Source: a virus. Taken from it: DNA of 22,590 nucleotides. The notes beneath the pieces are model-generated. The model ran no database searches, was not told the origin of the DNA, and saw only the letters and a list, made by a program, of their open reading frames with translations. The stretch is from positions 1 to 22,590 of the IMG/VR virus record IMGVR_UViG_3300014933_000005, one strand, 5' to 3'. The translations under genes and the position numbers were made by a program. Shown in pieces: positions 1 to 7,579 of the stretch (its first letter is position 1; each line of letters starts with the position of its first letter).

Positions 1-1
1 G

Positions 2-121
2 ACTGGGTGGGATTGTGTTACGCTTGCATCGTTGGTGGTTAAGCGCAATGGCAGGGGAGGAATCCCGGTGCGGCGTAGGATTGGGGATTCTCGGTCGTCA
101 TCAGACAAGCCTTCTGGGTGA
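2..121 (+). CDS. C-terminal fragment of an unidentified upstream gene
   Basis: The second plus-strand frame is open from the left edge to a TGA at 119-121, giving 39 codons rich in Arg, Gly and Ser (ends RSSSDKPSG). No start is visible because the gene would begin outside the window. HNH endonuclease genes often precede terminase genes in phages of this type, but no HNH motif can be recognised here, so that identity is only a guess from context. Frame 1 is also open from the edge, but only to a stop at 40-42. It is equally possible that this stretch is non-coding leader DNA before the terminase genes. The small terminase starts 38 bases later. Confidence 0.25.
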   Translation, partial: TGWDCVTLASLVVKRNGRGGIPVRRRIGDSRSSSDKPSG

Positions 122-159
122 AAGGCCCCCGGAGCCAAACAAGACAAAAGGACTTAACC

Positions 160-531
160 ATGAAAAAACCACCTCGTCACATTCTCGGCTATCTTAAAGA
201 CCCAAACACTTGGGACGCATCGACTTTTGAAACGGCCATCCGTAACGAAGTTGAGGGTTCGACTGGCCCATTGACGGCATCGGACGAATTGCTGATTGGC
301 ATCTTGGTTATCACGGTGGACAGCTTTTTGACGGCTCACATCAACATTCAATCTGAAGGGCATTTGTACCAATACAACAGTGGCGAAGCGCCAAGTGCTT
401 GGTACAAGATTCGCACGGAGTCGCTGGATAAGGCGGTCAAGATATTGGCCGAACTTGCATTGGTGGCCCGTGGCCGTCCAAAATTCAGCAGCAAAGTGAG
501 CGATGTAGATGAATTATTCGCCACAGCTTGA
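160..531 (+). CDS. terS: Terminase small subunit (P27-like)
   Basis: 123-residue protein. By family it recognises phage DNA and recruits the large terminase to start packaging into proheads. The segment from about residue 42 (GPLTASDELLIG) through the Trp-Tyr-Lys-Ile region to the ending LALVARGRPKF follows the layout of P27-family small terminases: a helix after 'LT..D', a spacer, a conserved 'P..W.KI' position, a second helix, then an 'L.L....R.KF' close. The ATG at 160 is chosen because AAAGGA lies about nine bases upstream; an in-frame start at 118 has no comparable site. The gene overlaps the large terminase by 23 bases, and that partner is unmistakable. Sequence similarity in this family is weak, so the call rests on pattern plus position. 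Confidence 0.75.
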   Translation: MKKPPRHILGYLKDPNTWDASTFETAIRNEVEGSTGPLTASDELLIGILVITVDSFLTAHINIQSEGHLYQYNSGEAPSAWYKIRTESLDKAVKILAELALVARGRPKFSSKVSDVDELFATA

Positions 532-2188
532 GTCTGCCTTTCAGTATGCAGCAGGTGTAACTCGGGGCGATATTCAGGCATGTGAGGATGTGAAGCTGGC
601 TTGCCAGCGGTTTCTCGACATGGTGGAGCGCAGGGATGCTCCCTATGAATTCATTGCCGAAAAGATTGAGCATGTCCTACGGTTCGTAAAGTTCTGTAAG
701 CATGTCAAAGGCCCGGACGCCGGGAAGCCAATTGAGTTGCAGCCATTCCAGATTCTCTGGTTGGCAGGGGTCTATGGACTCCGTGCCAAGGGAGATGTGA
801 CGACCCGGTGGGTGACAGACGTAATTTTGTTTGTGCCGCGCAAATCTGGGAAGACAACCCTTGCTTCTATTGTGTCGCTGTACGAATTGCAGTTTGGCGA
901 TGCTGGCGCTGAAGTGTTCACTTTGGCTACCAATCGGGAACAGGCGACCATTTGCTTTGACTCGTCCAAAGCAATCATTGAGGCGATGAAACAGGAGTTC
1001 CAGTCCAAGTTCATTGTATACCGCAATGAGTTGAAAAAGGCTGGCGACTCCACTTCTACTTACCGCGCTCTGTCTCGGGAAAACCGCAAGACTGGTGACG
1101 GCAAGAACCCGTCTGTCGCCATGATTGACGAAGCTGCCCAGATTACCGAACGAGGCTCCATCGAGGTTTTGCACTCTGGTATGGGTGCGCGTAAGAACCC
1201 GTTAAGGATGTACCTGACCACGGCCAGCTTTACCAAGGACACCAAGTTCTATGAGGACTTGAGCCATTTGCGCTCTGTGCTGCGCGGCGAAGCTCCAGAC
1301 AATTTCCGTTGGTTCGGGTTGCTGTACGGCATCGACCCCGGTGACGAATGGTCAAATCCTGACGTATGGGGTAAAGCAAATCCCATGCTCGGCATTTCGG
1401 TCACCAAGTCGCACATTCAGCACATGGCAGAGGAGGCATCGGCCAAACCTGCCAGTTTGAACGAGTTTTTGTGCAAGCAATTGAACATCTATGTGTCGGC
1501 CAACTCTGCTTGGATTGATAGGCGATTTTGGGACGAATCGGCTGCGCCCATGCCAACTGATAAGCCAGAATCGACTTTCATGGCATTTGACTTGGCGCAC
1601 AGTCGAGATTTGAACGCCGTCTGTACCTTGCATCGTTACAGTGAAGAAAACTTCTATGCCAAGTTCCAATTCTTTCTACCGGAAGAATCAATGGACTTCA
1701 TCCCCAACCATTACCTGCCAATTTATCAGCAAGCCATCTCGACTGGCATATTGAAGTTGACTCAGGGCAACGTCACGGATATGGTGGAGATTGAGAATTA
1801 CATCCAAAACCAATGTAAGGAACACGATGTCAAGGAAATCGGTTTTGACCCGTATAACGCTGCCGCTTTGGTTGCTAACCTTTACGGCCTCGGGCTACCT
1901 GTTAAAAAGGTGGGTCAAGGCATGGCAGTATTATCGAACCCGTCCAAGACAGCGGAACAGTTGATACTGAAGAAGGCAATTAAGCATGATGGCAATCCGT
2001 TCCTTGGGTGGCAAATCTCTAACATCGAAATATACGTTGATGTAAATGCCAATGTGAAACTGAGAAAGAACGAGGCCGACCCCTCTGCCAAAGTAGACGG
2101 GATTATTTCGATGATTATGGCTTTGCACTGTCATTTGGATAACGCATTTGTGGGAGAATCATTTGGCTTTAGGTCGCTAGAGTGGTAA
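509..2188 (+). CDS. terL: Terminase large subunit
   Basis: 559-residue ATP-driven DNA packaging motor and headful/site nuclease. The N-terminal ATPase shows a Walker A-like VPRKSGKT (residues 109-116), with the R/K substitution usual for terminases, and a Walker B MIDEAA (205-210) with the catalytic glutamate. The motif LTTAS (236-240) fits the coupling motif. The C-terminal RNase H-like nuclease shows its acidic positions in FDLAHS (Asp361), GFDPYN (Asp447) and KVDGIIS (Asp530). Length and layout match the Terminase_1 group seen with HK97-type portals. The start lies inside the small-terminase gene, with AGTGAG upstream, implying translational coupling. No motif is missing, so it should be active. 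It is followed by a 24-base gap and the portal gene. Confidence 0.95.
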   Translation: MNYSPQLESAFQYAAGVTRGDIQACEDVKLACQRFLDMVERRDAPYEFIAEKIEHVLRFVKFCKHVKGPDAGKPIELQPFQILWLAGVYGLRAKGDVTTRWVTDVILFVPRKSGKTTLASIVSLYELQFGDAGAEVFTLATNREQATICFDSSKAIIEAMKQEFQSKFIVYRNELKKAGDSTSTYRALSRENRKTGDGKNPSVAMIDEAAQITERGSIEVLHSGMGARKNPLRMYLTTASFTKDTKFYEDLSHLRSVLRGEAPDNFRWFGLLYGIDPGDEWSNPDVWGKANPMLGISVTKSHIQHMAEEASAKPASLNEFLCKQLNIYVSANSAWIDRRFWDESAAPMPTDKPESTFMAFDLAHSRDLNAVCTLHRYSEENFYAKFQFFLPEESMDFIPNHYLPIYQQAISTGILKLTQGNVTDMVEIENYIQNQCKEHDVKEIGFDPYNAAALVANLYGLGLPVKKVGQGMAVLSNPSKTAEQLILKKAIKHDGNPFLGWQISNIEIYVDVNANVKLRKNEADPSAKVDGIISMIMALHCHLDNAFVGESFGFRSLEW

Positions 2189-2212
2189 AGTATGGAAAAA
2201 TAGGAGTGAATC

Positions 2213-3610
2213 ATGGGAATGTTTGATATTTTCAAGGGCAAAAAAGGCCCATCTGAAAGCAACACATTATTCGGCCAAACAGCCTTGGGTAACAACATTG
2301 TCTTTCAAGGCAATAATAAAGTCCCGAATGTAAACACTCAGATTCTGTACGTCACCACTGCCAGCACAACCAATGCTGGCCGTCCGGTCGATATGTCTGT
2401 GCTGACACGAAACAGCACAATCATGTCTTGTATTGGAGTTAAAGCCCGTGCTTTGGCTCAACTCAAAATCAACATCATGTGCGAGATGGATGATGGCAAA
2501 TATGAAAATGCCGTCACAGGAACTGGTGTTGGTGCGCGAGATAAAGCCAAAGCCAAGCAAGTTGCCAAGTTATTGGCAAGCCCAAATAACTTTCAGAGCA
2601 AATATGAGTTCTGGTATCAGTGGTTGATGTGGTTGGAGCTTTCTGGCGAAGCCTTTACCTTGTGGTGGAGGAAAGACCAGAACAATTCAATGGAAACCCC
2701 ATTGGAGATGTACATCATGGACAGCACACTGATTGCTGTGACCATTACGCCGACCCGCTACCCATCGTATCGCTTGTCCACTCCAAGCTACGGTTTTTCG
2801 CGTGATGAGCCACTGAAGTCGCACCAAATCATGCACGTTAAAGAAGCTGCGTGGCAAGGTTCTGCCGGTTTCAACAAAGGCATCTTGGCGACTGAGTTAG
2901 TGGCTCTTGACCAAGACATTGACCTGTACGCAAACTACGTTATGCAGAATGGCGCGAAGCCATCTGGCATGTTCACGACTGATGCGGTCATTCCTGATGG
3001 CAAGTTCAAGGAAATTGCAGCCCGTTTGAAAGAGACTTGGAACAATATGACTGGCTCTCGCCAAGCAGACCCATCCAAGCCCGGACAGTCGATGCTGCTT
3101 GACCAAGGCATGAAGTACACGCCGCTGACCATGCTTACCTTGCAAGATGCTGACGCTGCTGCTCTAAAAGAGCAAACCATGAAGCGAATTTGCGGTTTGT
3201 TTGGTGTGCCTCCAAGCATGATTGGAATCCATGACCAGAAGTACAACAATACTCAGACCGTGGTGGACGAGTTTTACAAAACCGCCATGTATCCAATGAT
3301 TGTGAATATCCAAGAGAAACTGCAACAGCATTTACTCCAAGGTTATCCATCTCTGAAGGTTGAGTTTGACACCAAGGACTTTTTGAAGGGCGCTCCCTTA
3401 GACCAAATGAACTTTGCTGTTCAAGGTGTGTCGAATGGCATCTTGACTCCAAACGAAGCGCGTGAATATCTTGGCCGTGCCAATATCGAAGGCGGTGATG
3501 AATTGGTTAAGGATGCAAAAGCAGCCGACCCAATCACCGGAACATCGCCTCAAGATACTGGTGGCGGTGGCGGTAGTCAGAAGCGCAAAATGAATATCGG
3601 CAAGACCTGA
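2213..3610 (+). CDS. Portal protein (HK97 family)
   Basis: 465 residues. It forms the dodecameric ring at one capsid vertex through which DNA is packaged and to which the connector attaches. The sequence has the usual features of the HK97 portal family: a short basic N-terminus (MGMFDIFKGKKG), a central conserved block around 'DLYANYVMQNGAKPSG' (near residues 235-250), and a 'FGVPPSMIG' segment near residue 330. The C-terminus is a Gly-rich, basic, probably flexible tail (GGGGGSQKRK). AGGAGTG sits 6-11 bases before the ATG. It lies between the large terminase and the prohead protease, as expected. The downstream 137-base gap is the first real intergenic region in the window. Confidence 0.93.
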   Translation: MGMFDIFKGKKGPSESNTLFGQTALGNNIVFQGNNKVPNVNTQILYVTTASTTNAGRPVDMSVLTRNSTIMSCIGVKARALAQLKINIMCEMDDGKYENAVTGTGVGARDKAKAKQVAKLLASPNNFQSKYEFWYQWLMWLELSGEAFTLWWRKDQNNSMETPLEMYIMDSTLIAVTITPTRYPSYRLSTPSYGFSRDEPLKSHQIMHVKEAAWQGSAGFNKGILATELVALDQDIDLYANYVMQNGAKPSGMFTTDAVIPDGKFKEIAARLKETWNNMTGSRQADPSKPGQSMLLDQGMKYTPLTMLTLQDADAAALKEQTMKRICGLFGVPPSMIGIHDQKYNNTQTVVDEFYKTAMYPMIVNIQEKLQQHLLQGYPSLKVEFDTKDFLKGAPLDQMNFAVQGVSNGILTPNEAREYLGRANIEGGDELVKDAKAADPITGTSPQDTGGGGGSQKRKMNIGKT

Positions 3611-3644
3611 TAATATGACCGCAGATACAAAATATCTGGTAGTA

Positions 3645-3673
3645 TTGGCAAAACAGGTCAAACGGCCTAAAAT
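3645..3673 (+). promoter_or_regulatory. Predicted sigma70-type promoter before protease-capsid unit
   Basis: TTGGCA (3645-3650) and TAAAAT (3668-3673) are separated by exactly 17 bases, each one mismatch from the sigma70 consensus. It lies in the only long gap of the head module (3611-3747), about 75 bases before the protease ATG. The predicted start near 3680 would give a leader of roughly 65-70 bases. No transcription data are available. It is the best promoter-like pair I found in the window. Confidence 0.6.
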
Positions 3674-3699
3674 AAAGCTGCCTTTTATTGAAGGGCAAC

Positions 3700-3741
3700 C
3701 CCCTAAAATACAAGACAATGACCAATCAATTGCTTTAGGGG
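3700..3741 (+). promoter_or_regulatory. Leader hairpin covering the protease ribosome site
   Basis: CCCCTAAA (3700-3707) is a perfect 8-base inverted match to TTTAGGGG (3734-3741), with 26 bases between. The right arm contains AGGGG, the Shine-Dalgarno sequence for the ATG at 3748. In the predicted leader mRNA this stem would hide the ribosome site. There is no T-run, so it is not a terminator. The structure is visible; its regulatory role is inferred. Confidence 0.4.
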
Positions 3742-3747
3742 CAATAA

Positions 3748-4548
3748 ATGAAACAAATCCATCTAGTCTGCGAAGCCAAGCTCAACCTGACAGAAAAGTC
3801 TGCCAACGGGGAGCCGACTGGCAAGATTGAAGCCCGTATTACCACTTGGGGCGCTCGGGAAGGCGCTGATGGCCGTAAGTTCTTCTACACACCAGAAGGA
3901 TTTATGGATTGGGCTGGCGAATTTGCTGAATCTGGCCGACCACTTCCAATGTTCGTTAATCACAATGCTGATGCTGTTCCCGTTGGTGAATGGACTCAGT
4001 TTGAAATGGACGAAACTGGCATGAACGCCACTGGCCGCTTGTATCTCAATACAACTCAAGGCTCCGACCTATATCAAGTAATGTGCGAATCTCCATCCAT
4101 GTTTGGTGGAGTTTCTGTTGGCGCATTTGCTGAAGAATATCAGTGGGTCAAAGAAGATGGCACTCCATTCACAATGAGTTCCGCTGATTCAATGGATGAA
4201 GGTTATTTCCAGATTACCAAAGGTGGTCTGCATGAAACAAGTATTGTTATGTACCCAAACAACCCCGCAGCAGAAGTCAAGAAGCTGGAATACTTCCGTC
4301 CAGATGGCTCTGCTGATTTAAAAGTATTGGAAGAAGCCTTGCGGGATGCAGGTCTGTCCAAGCAGATGTCGGTTGCCGCCGCATCTGTATTCAAGTCGGT
4401 CATTGAGCAGCGTGATGCTGTGAAAGAGCCGATTGAAAGTGCGCCAAGTCAGAGCGATTCTGATGCGGAGGCAACCGAAGCGAAGATTCTCGCGGCTCTT
4501 GAGCAACGTGAACTTCTTAAACTCCTTGACACTCGCCTTAAAGGTTAA
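3748..4548 (+). CDS. Prohead protease (HK97 type, S78-like)
   Basis: 266-residue head maturation protease. It is built into the prohead, where it removes the delta domain of the major capsid protein and then itself. The expected signatures are present: a conserved FVNHN with candidate catalytic His72, followed by 'G.W......D..G......' and then FGGVSVGA with candidate nucleophile Ser123. Next comes 'LHETSIV..PNNPAA', a typical family close to the protease domain. The last 80 residues are low in conservation, acidic and helical (SDSDAEATEAKILAALEQRE), as in family members with a scaffold-like tail. The ATG at 3748 has AGGGG upstream. MCP1 starts two bases after the stop, and its delta-type domain is the likely substrate. 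Confidence 0.9.
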   Translation: MKQIHLVCEAKLNLTEKSANGEPTGKIEARITTWGAREGADGRKFFYTPEGFMDWAGEFAESGRPLPMFVNHNADAVPVGEWTQFEMDETGMNATGRLYLNTTQGSDLYQVMCESPSMFGGVSVGAFAEEYQWVKEDGTPFTMSSADSMDEGYFQITKGGLHETSIVMYPNNPAAEVKKLEYFRPDGSADLKVLEEALRDAGLSKQMSVAAASVFKSVIEQRDAVKEPIESAPSQSDSDAEATEAKILAALEQRELLKLLDTRLKG

Positions 4549-4550
4549 TC

Positions 4551-5894
4551 ATGTCTGACAAAATCATTGAAAAACTGGACTCTATCGAGTCTAAACAAGC
4601 TGAAGCAATTTCTGCTGTTGAAGCAAAAATCCCTGCTGCTGTTGAAGCTGTTAAAGCTGAAATGCAAGAGATGGTTTCTGCTTTGGAAGCAAAAGTTGCC
4701 TCCATTCAGATGCCTGAGTTCATCAAAGCTCCAGCTAAGACTGTGCGCGGCGATGTGAACCGTTCCGTCAAAGAACAACTGGCTACGTTCCACAAGAACG
4801 GCGGTCGTGTTGAGACTGAACTGAAAATGTTTGCTGACGAAAGCCAGTACGAAGCCTACATGAAAGAAGCCTCGGCTCTGACTGCTGGTGGTGACGGTAA
4901 AGGTGGTCGTACCGCTTATGACCCAGTGTTTGCTGCTCTGCGTTTGGCCAACCCCATGCGCGGTCTGTCTCGCACTGTTGCTACTGATGGCTCTAGCTAT
5001 CAGTTCCGTGTGAAGACTGGCAATGCTGGTGCAACTTGGGGCTACCCAATCCAGAACAACGGTTCGCCTACAACTGAAAACACAAGCATCTGGCAATTGG
5101 TTTTGCAAGATGTGAACACTCAGTTCCCTATCCGTACCGCTGCTTTGGACGACATTGATGGTCTGGAAGCCAACGTGGTTGATGACATGCTGATGGAATT
5201 CGCTCAAGTCGAAGCCCAATCCATGATTCAAAACAACGACCAAACCGACACGCCTAACACCTACGGTGGTACTGCTGGTTTGCGTGGTCTTGACCAGTAC
5301 GCTGGCGCTAACAGCACCTACGCTGGTGGCACTTGCTCTGTGGCTGCTTTTGGCTCGTCTGGTACTGGTTCTACCAGTGGTCTGCACAGCTTGGCAACTT
5401 ATGACCAGTTGACTTCCAACGCCAACACTGTCGGTGCTGCAAACATCACCTACAAAGACGTTGTGAACTTCATCTATCAGTTGCCACAACAGTACTGGAC
5501 TGCAAACGCTAAGTTCATGATTAACCCAATTTTGCTGTCGCAGATTCGTGGTTTGACTGACAGCAACGGCACTCCTGTGTTTGAGCGTATGTCGCCTCTG
5601 GAAACTGACGGTATTGTTGGTCGTCTGTTGGGCTTTGATGTTGTCGTGAACAAGTATGTGGACAACCCATCCCAAGCTACAACTGGCTCTGCTGGCACTT
5701 CTAGCCTGTACCCAATGTACTTTGGTGACTTCACTCGCGGCCACACCATCATTGACCGTTTGAACATGGTCATGCGCCGCTACGACCAGACATTGCCCGG
5801 TTACATCACCTTCTTTGGTGAGAAGCGTTTGGCAACATCGGTTCGCGACCCTAACGCCTTGGTGCGCTACCGGAGCACCGGGACAGCAACGTAA
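4551..5894 (+). CDS. Major capsid protein 1, full length with delta domain
   Basis: 447-residue HK97-fold capsid subunit. Residues 1-60 are an Ala/Glu/Lys-rich heptad-like coiled coil (AVEAKIPAAVEAVKAEMQE), matching the N-terminal delta/scaffold domain that is cleaved after assembly in HK97. A cleavage point near residues 105-110 is inferred from the length of the delta domain and from where homology to MCP2 begins (EASALT). The mature part starts with GGRTAYDPVFAALRLANP and contains 'DGSSYQF..KTGNA', 'FPIRTAALDDI', an 'LRGLDQ' segment, 'LLGFDVVVNKYVDN' and a C-terminal 'PGYITFFGEKRLATSVRDP'. It lies directly downstream of the protease and ends just before an intrinsic terminator. A second capsid-like gene follows at 6537. 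Confidence 0.95.
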   Translation: MSDKIIEKLDSIESKQAEAISAVEAKIPAAVEAVKAEMQEMVSALEAKVASIQMPEFIKAPAKTVRGDVNRSVKEQLATFHKNGGRVETELKMFADESQYEAYMKEASALTAGGDGKGGRTAYDPVFAALRLANPMRGLSRTVATDGSSYQFRVKTGNAGATWGYPIQNNGSPTTENTSIWQLVLQDVNTQFPIRTAALDDIDGLEANVVDDMLMEFAQVEAQSMIQNNDQTDTPNTYGGTAGLRGLDQYAGANSTYAGGTCSVAAFGSSGTGSTSGLHSLATYDQLTSNANTVGAANITYKDVVNFIYQLPQQYWTANAKFMINPILLSQIRGLTDSNGTPVFERMSPLETDGIVGRLLGFDVVVNKYVDNPSQATTGSAGTSSLYPMYFGDFTRGHTIIDRLNMVMRRYDQTLPGYITFFGEKRLATSVRDPNALVRYRSTGTAT

Positions 5895-5900
5895 AGCTGG

Positions 5901-5928
5901 AAGGGGGAGCTTGCCTCCCCCTTTTGTT
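5901..5928 (+). terminator. Strong intrinsic terminator after MCP1
   Basis: A perfect 9-bp stem, AAGGGGGAG (5901-5909) with CTCCCCCTT (5915-5923), has a 5-base loop and runs into TTTTGTT (5922-5928). The stem begins six bases after the MCP1 stop codon. The opposite strand has no T-run after the stem, so it acts only on rightward transcription. The next gene's ATG starts immediately after the T-run. Confidence 0.9.
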
Positions 5929-6528
5929 ATGTTTTACACATACATTCATTTCAAATCTGATACCCATGAACCCTTCTACATTGGAAAGGGTCAAGGGAAT
6001 CGTTATCTTGTAAAGACAAAGCGAAACAACTACTGGAACAATGTTGTTTGCAAGCACGGCTTTACTTCTGAAATTTTATGTAGGTGGAATACAGAACAAG
6101 AAGCATTGGAGCATGAGAAATTCTTGATTCAATGCTTTAAAGATGTTGGCGCTGATTTGGTTAATTTGACTGATGGCGGCGAAGGAACTTCTGGATGGAT
6201 TCCCTCTGATTCTTGGAGGGCTAAAAAAAGTGCTTCACAAAAAGCCAACTTTGTAAATCCTATGTTTAATCAAGCATCTGCTGAAAAAAGAAAAAACACA
6301 ATAACAGGTAGGACTTTATCTGAGTCTCACAAAGCAAACATTGGGTTGGGTTCTATTGGAAATAAAAGTCGCTTAGGCTTGAAAAACACAATAGAATCAA
6401 ACTTGAAAAGATCAGATAATTTGCGCGGAAACAAGCATTGTCTTGGGATTGTGCAAAAACCAGAGTCTAATAAAAAAAGATCAGAATCTTTGAAAGCGTA
6501 TTGGGCGCTTAAAAAGTCATTAATTTAG
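5929..6528 (+). CDS. GIY-YIG homing endonuclease with NUMOD3 repeats
   Basis: 199-residue free-standing homing endonuclease. The N-terminal GIY-YIG nuclease shows YTYI (residues 3-6), FYIGKG (16-21), Arg25, a Glu in EALEHEKF (58-65) and VNLTDGGEG with Asn79, the set of catalytic positions expected for the family. The C-terminal half is basic and contains NUMOD3-like DNA-binding motifs such as GRTLSESHKANIG (127-139) and LGIVQKPESNKKRSESLKA (172-190). The gene is visibly richer in A/T and in AAA/AAT codons than the flanking capsid genes, a sign of separate origin. The ATG directly follows the terminator T-run and has no free Shine-Dalgarno: the only G-rich stretch, GGGGGAG, is 20 bases upstream in the hairpin. 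Expression is therefore probably low. It sits between two paralogous capsid genes. Confidence 0.9.
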   Translation: MFYTYIHFKSDTHEPFYIGKGQGNRYLVKTKRNNYWNNVVCKHGFTSEILCRWNTEQEALEHEKFLIQCFKDVGADLVNLTDGGEGTSGWIPSDSWRAKKSASQKANFVNPMFNQASAEKRKNTITGRTLSESHKANIGLGSIGNKSRLGLKNTIESNLKRSDNLRGNKHCLGIVQKPESNKKRSESLKAYWALKKSLI

Positions 6529-6536
6529 GAACTGAT

Positions 6537-7577
6537 ATGACCATTACCAAAAGAATCCTGACGGGCATTAAAGAAACACTTGAGACTGGCGCAAAGGTCA
6601 CGATTGACTTGCGTGAAGCGTCTGCAATCACAGGCTCTGGTGACGGGGTTGGTGGTCGTACATATTTTGATGATGCGTTCGCCGCACTGCGCTATGCAAA
6701 CCCATTTAGGCAGTTTGCTCGCGTGATGAAGGTTGACGGGTCATCTGTGCAGTTCGTTGCCAAGACTGGTAACGCTACAAGCGCAAACCCTTGGGGTTAC
6801 ACATTCACCCCCAACAGCGGTTCTCCCAACACTGACACGACTATTTGGCAACTGCCAACTCGCGTCATTACTGCTCAGTTGCCAATCCGTACTGCGGTGC
6901 TGACTGACGTAAATTACTTGAACGAAACTTTGGTCGATGATCTTGCCTTGGAATTTGCCGCTGTTGAAGGCGCATCCATGGGCTTGAATGACGACCAAGC
7001 TGGAAGCACAACCACAAGCACTGGCGCAACCAATGGCTTGCGTGGCTTGAATAGCTACCCCGGCGCTGCTGGCGCATCGGCTGCTTACGGTACAAGCGGA
7101 ACGGCAATCACCAACGGTCTGCATACCATTGCCACTGTTGGTCACGCAGCAACTGCTGTTGACTTAGAGTCATTGCAAGCTATGGCTGGCGCATTGCCCG
7201 GACAATACTGGAACCTTCCCGGTACTGCATGGCAAATGCACCCCACCTACATTACCGCAATTCGCGCCTATGCCCATAACGGCGGCACAGGCCCCTATTC
7301 GCTGGTTGAAACTGGTGAAATGGGCGAAGGGCCAGCGGTCAACATTTTGGGCTTCCCTGTCATTCCCAACCCTTACCTTGACCCGCACGGTACGGCTGGC
7401 AACATCCCAGTGTATCTTGCCAACTGGCCCCGTTTCTTGAGCATCATGGATGTTGAGGAAATGACTATTCAAGCGATGGAACAAACAAGCCCCGGTTTTG
7501 TTACTCTGTACGCTGAAAAGCGCATGGTGAGTTCCGTGCGCGATGTGTTTGCTGGCGTTCGTCTGATTGAGACTTAA
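6537..7577 (+). CDS. Major capsid protein 2, paralogue lacking delta domain
   Basis: 346-residue HK97-fold protein, homologous to MCP1 along its whole mature length. Shared blocks include EASAIT, GDG.GGRT, FAALR.ANP, DGSS.QF..KTGNA, PIRTA.L.D, GLRGL, a 'LGF.V..N.Y.D' segment and PG..T...EKR..SSVRD near the C-terminus. Residue 27 here aligns with residue 106 of MCP1, so about 80 residues of coiled-coil/delta domain are absent and replaced by a short basic N-terminus. It could be a vertex-type or minor capsid subunit, an alternative main subunit, or a decaying duplicate. An intact frame and conserved core argue against decay. AGGAA overlaps the stop codon of the endonuclease gene, so its translation may be coupled. 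The connector gene begins two bases after its stop. Confidence 0.88.
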   Translation: MTITKRILTGIKETLETGAKVTIDLREASAITGSGDGVGGRTYFDDAFAALRYANPFRQFARVMKVDGSSVQFVAKTGNATSANPWGYTFTPNSGSPNTDTTIWQLPTRVITAQLPIRTAVLTDVNYLNETLVDDLALEFAAVEGASMGLNDDQAGSTTTSTGATNGLRGLNSYPGAAGASAAYGTSGTAITNGLHTIATVGHAATAVDLESLQAMAGALPGQYWNLPGTAWQMHPTYITAIRAYAHNGGTGPYSLVETGEMGEGPAVNILGFPVIPNPYLDPHGTAGNIPVYLANWPRFLSIMDVEEMTIQAMEQTSPGFVTLYAEKRMVSSVRDVFAGVRLIET

Positions 7578-7579
7578 AC

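Noticed and set aside
15-197. Open frame over the start of the window and the small terminase start
   Set aside because: It begins at a TTG or other weak start, overlaps the small terminase in another frame, and has no recognisable content or ribosome site.
3615-3830. Plus-strand open frame spanning the portal-protease gap (71 codons)
   Set aside because: It has no ribosome site, overlaps the protease gene by 83 bases in another frame, and crosses the predicted promoter and leader. Its protein sequence resembles nothing I know.
4545-5744. Long open frame (399 codons) on the minus strand opposite MCP1
   Set aside because: It lies wholly antisense to a well-supported capsid gene, has low-complexity Ser/Val/His-rich sequence and no ribosome site. 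It is a composition artefact of the biased codon use in MCP1.
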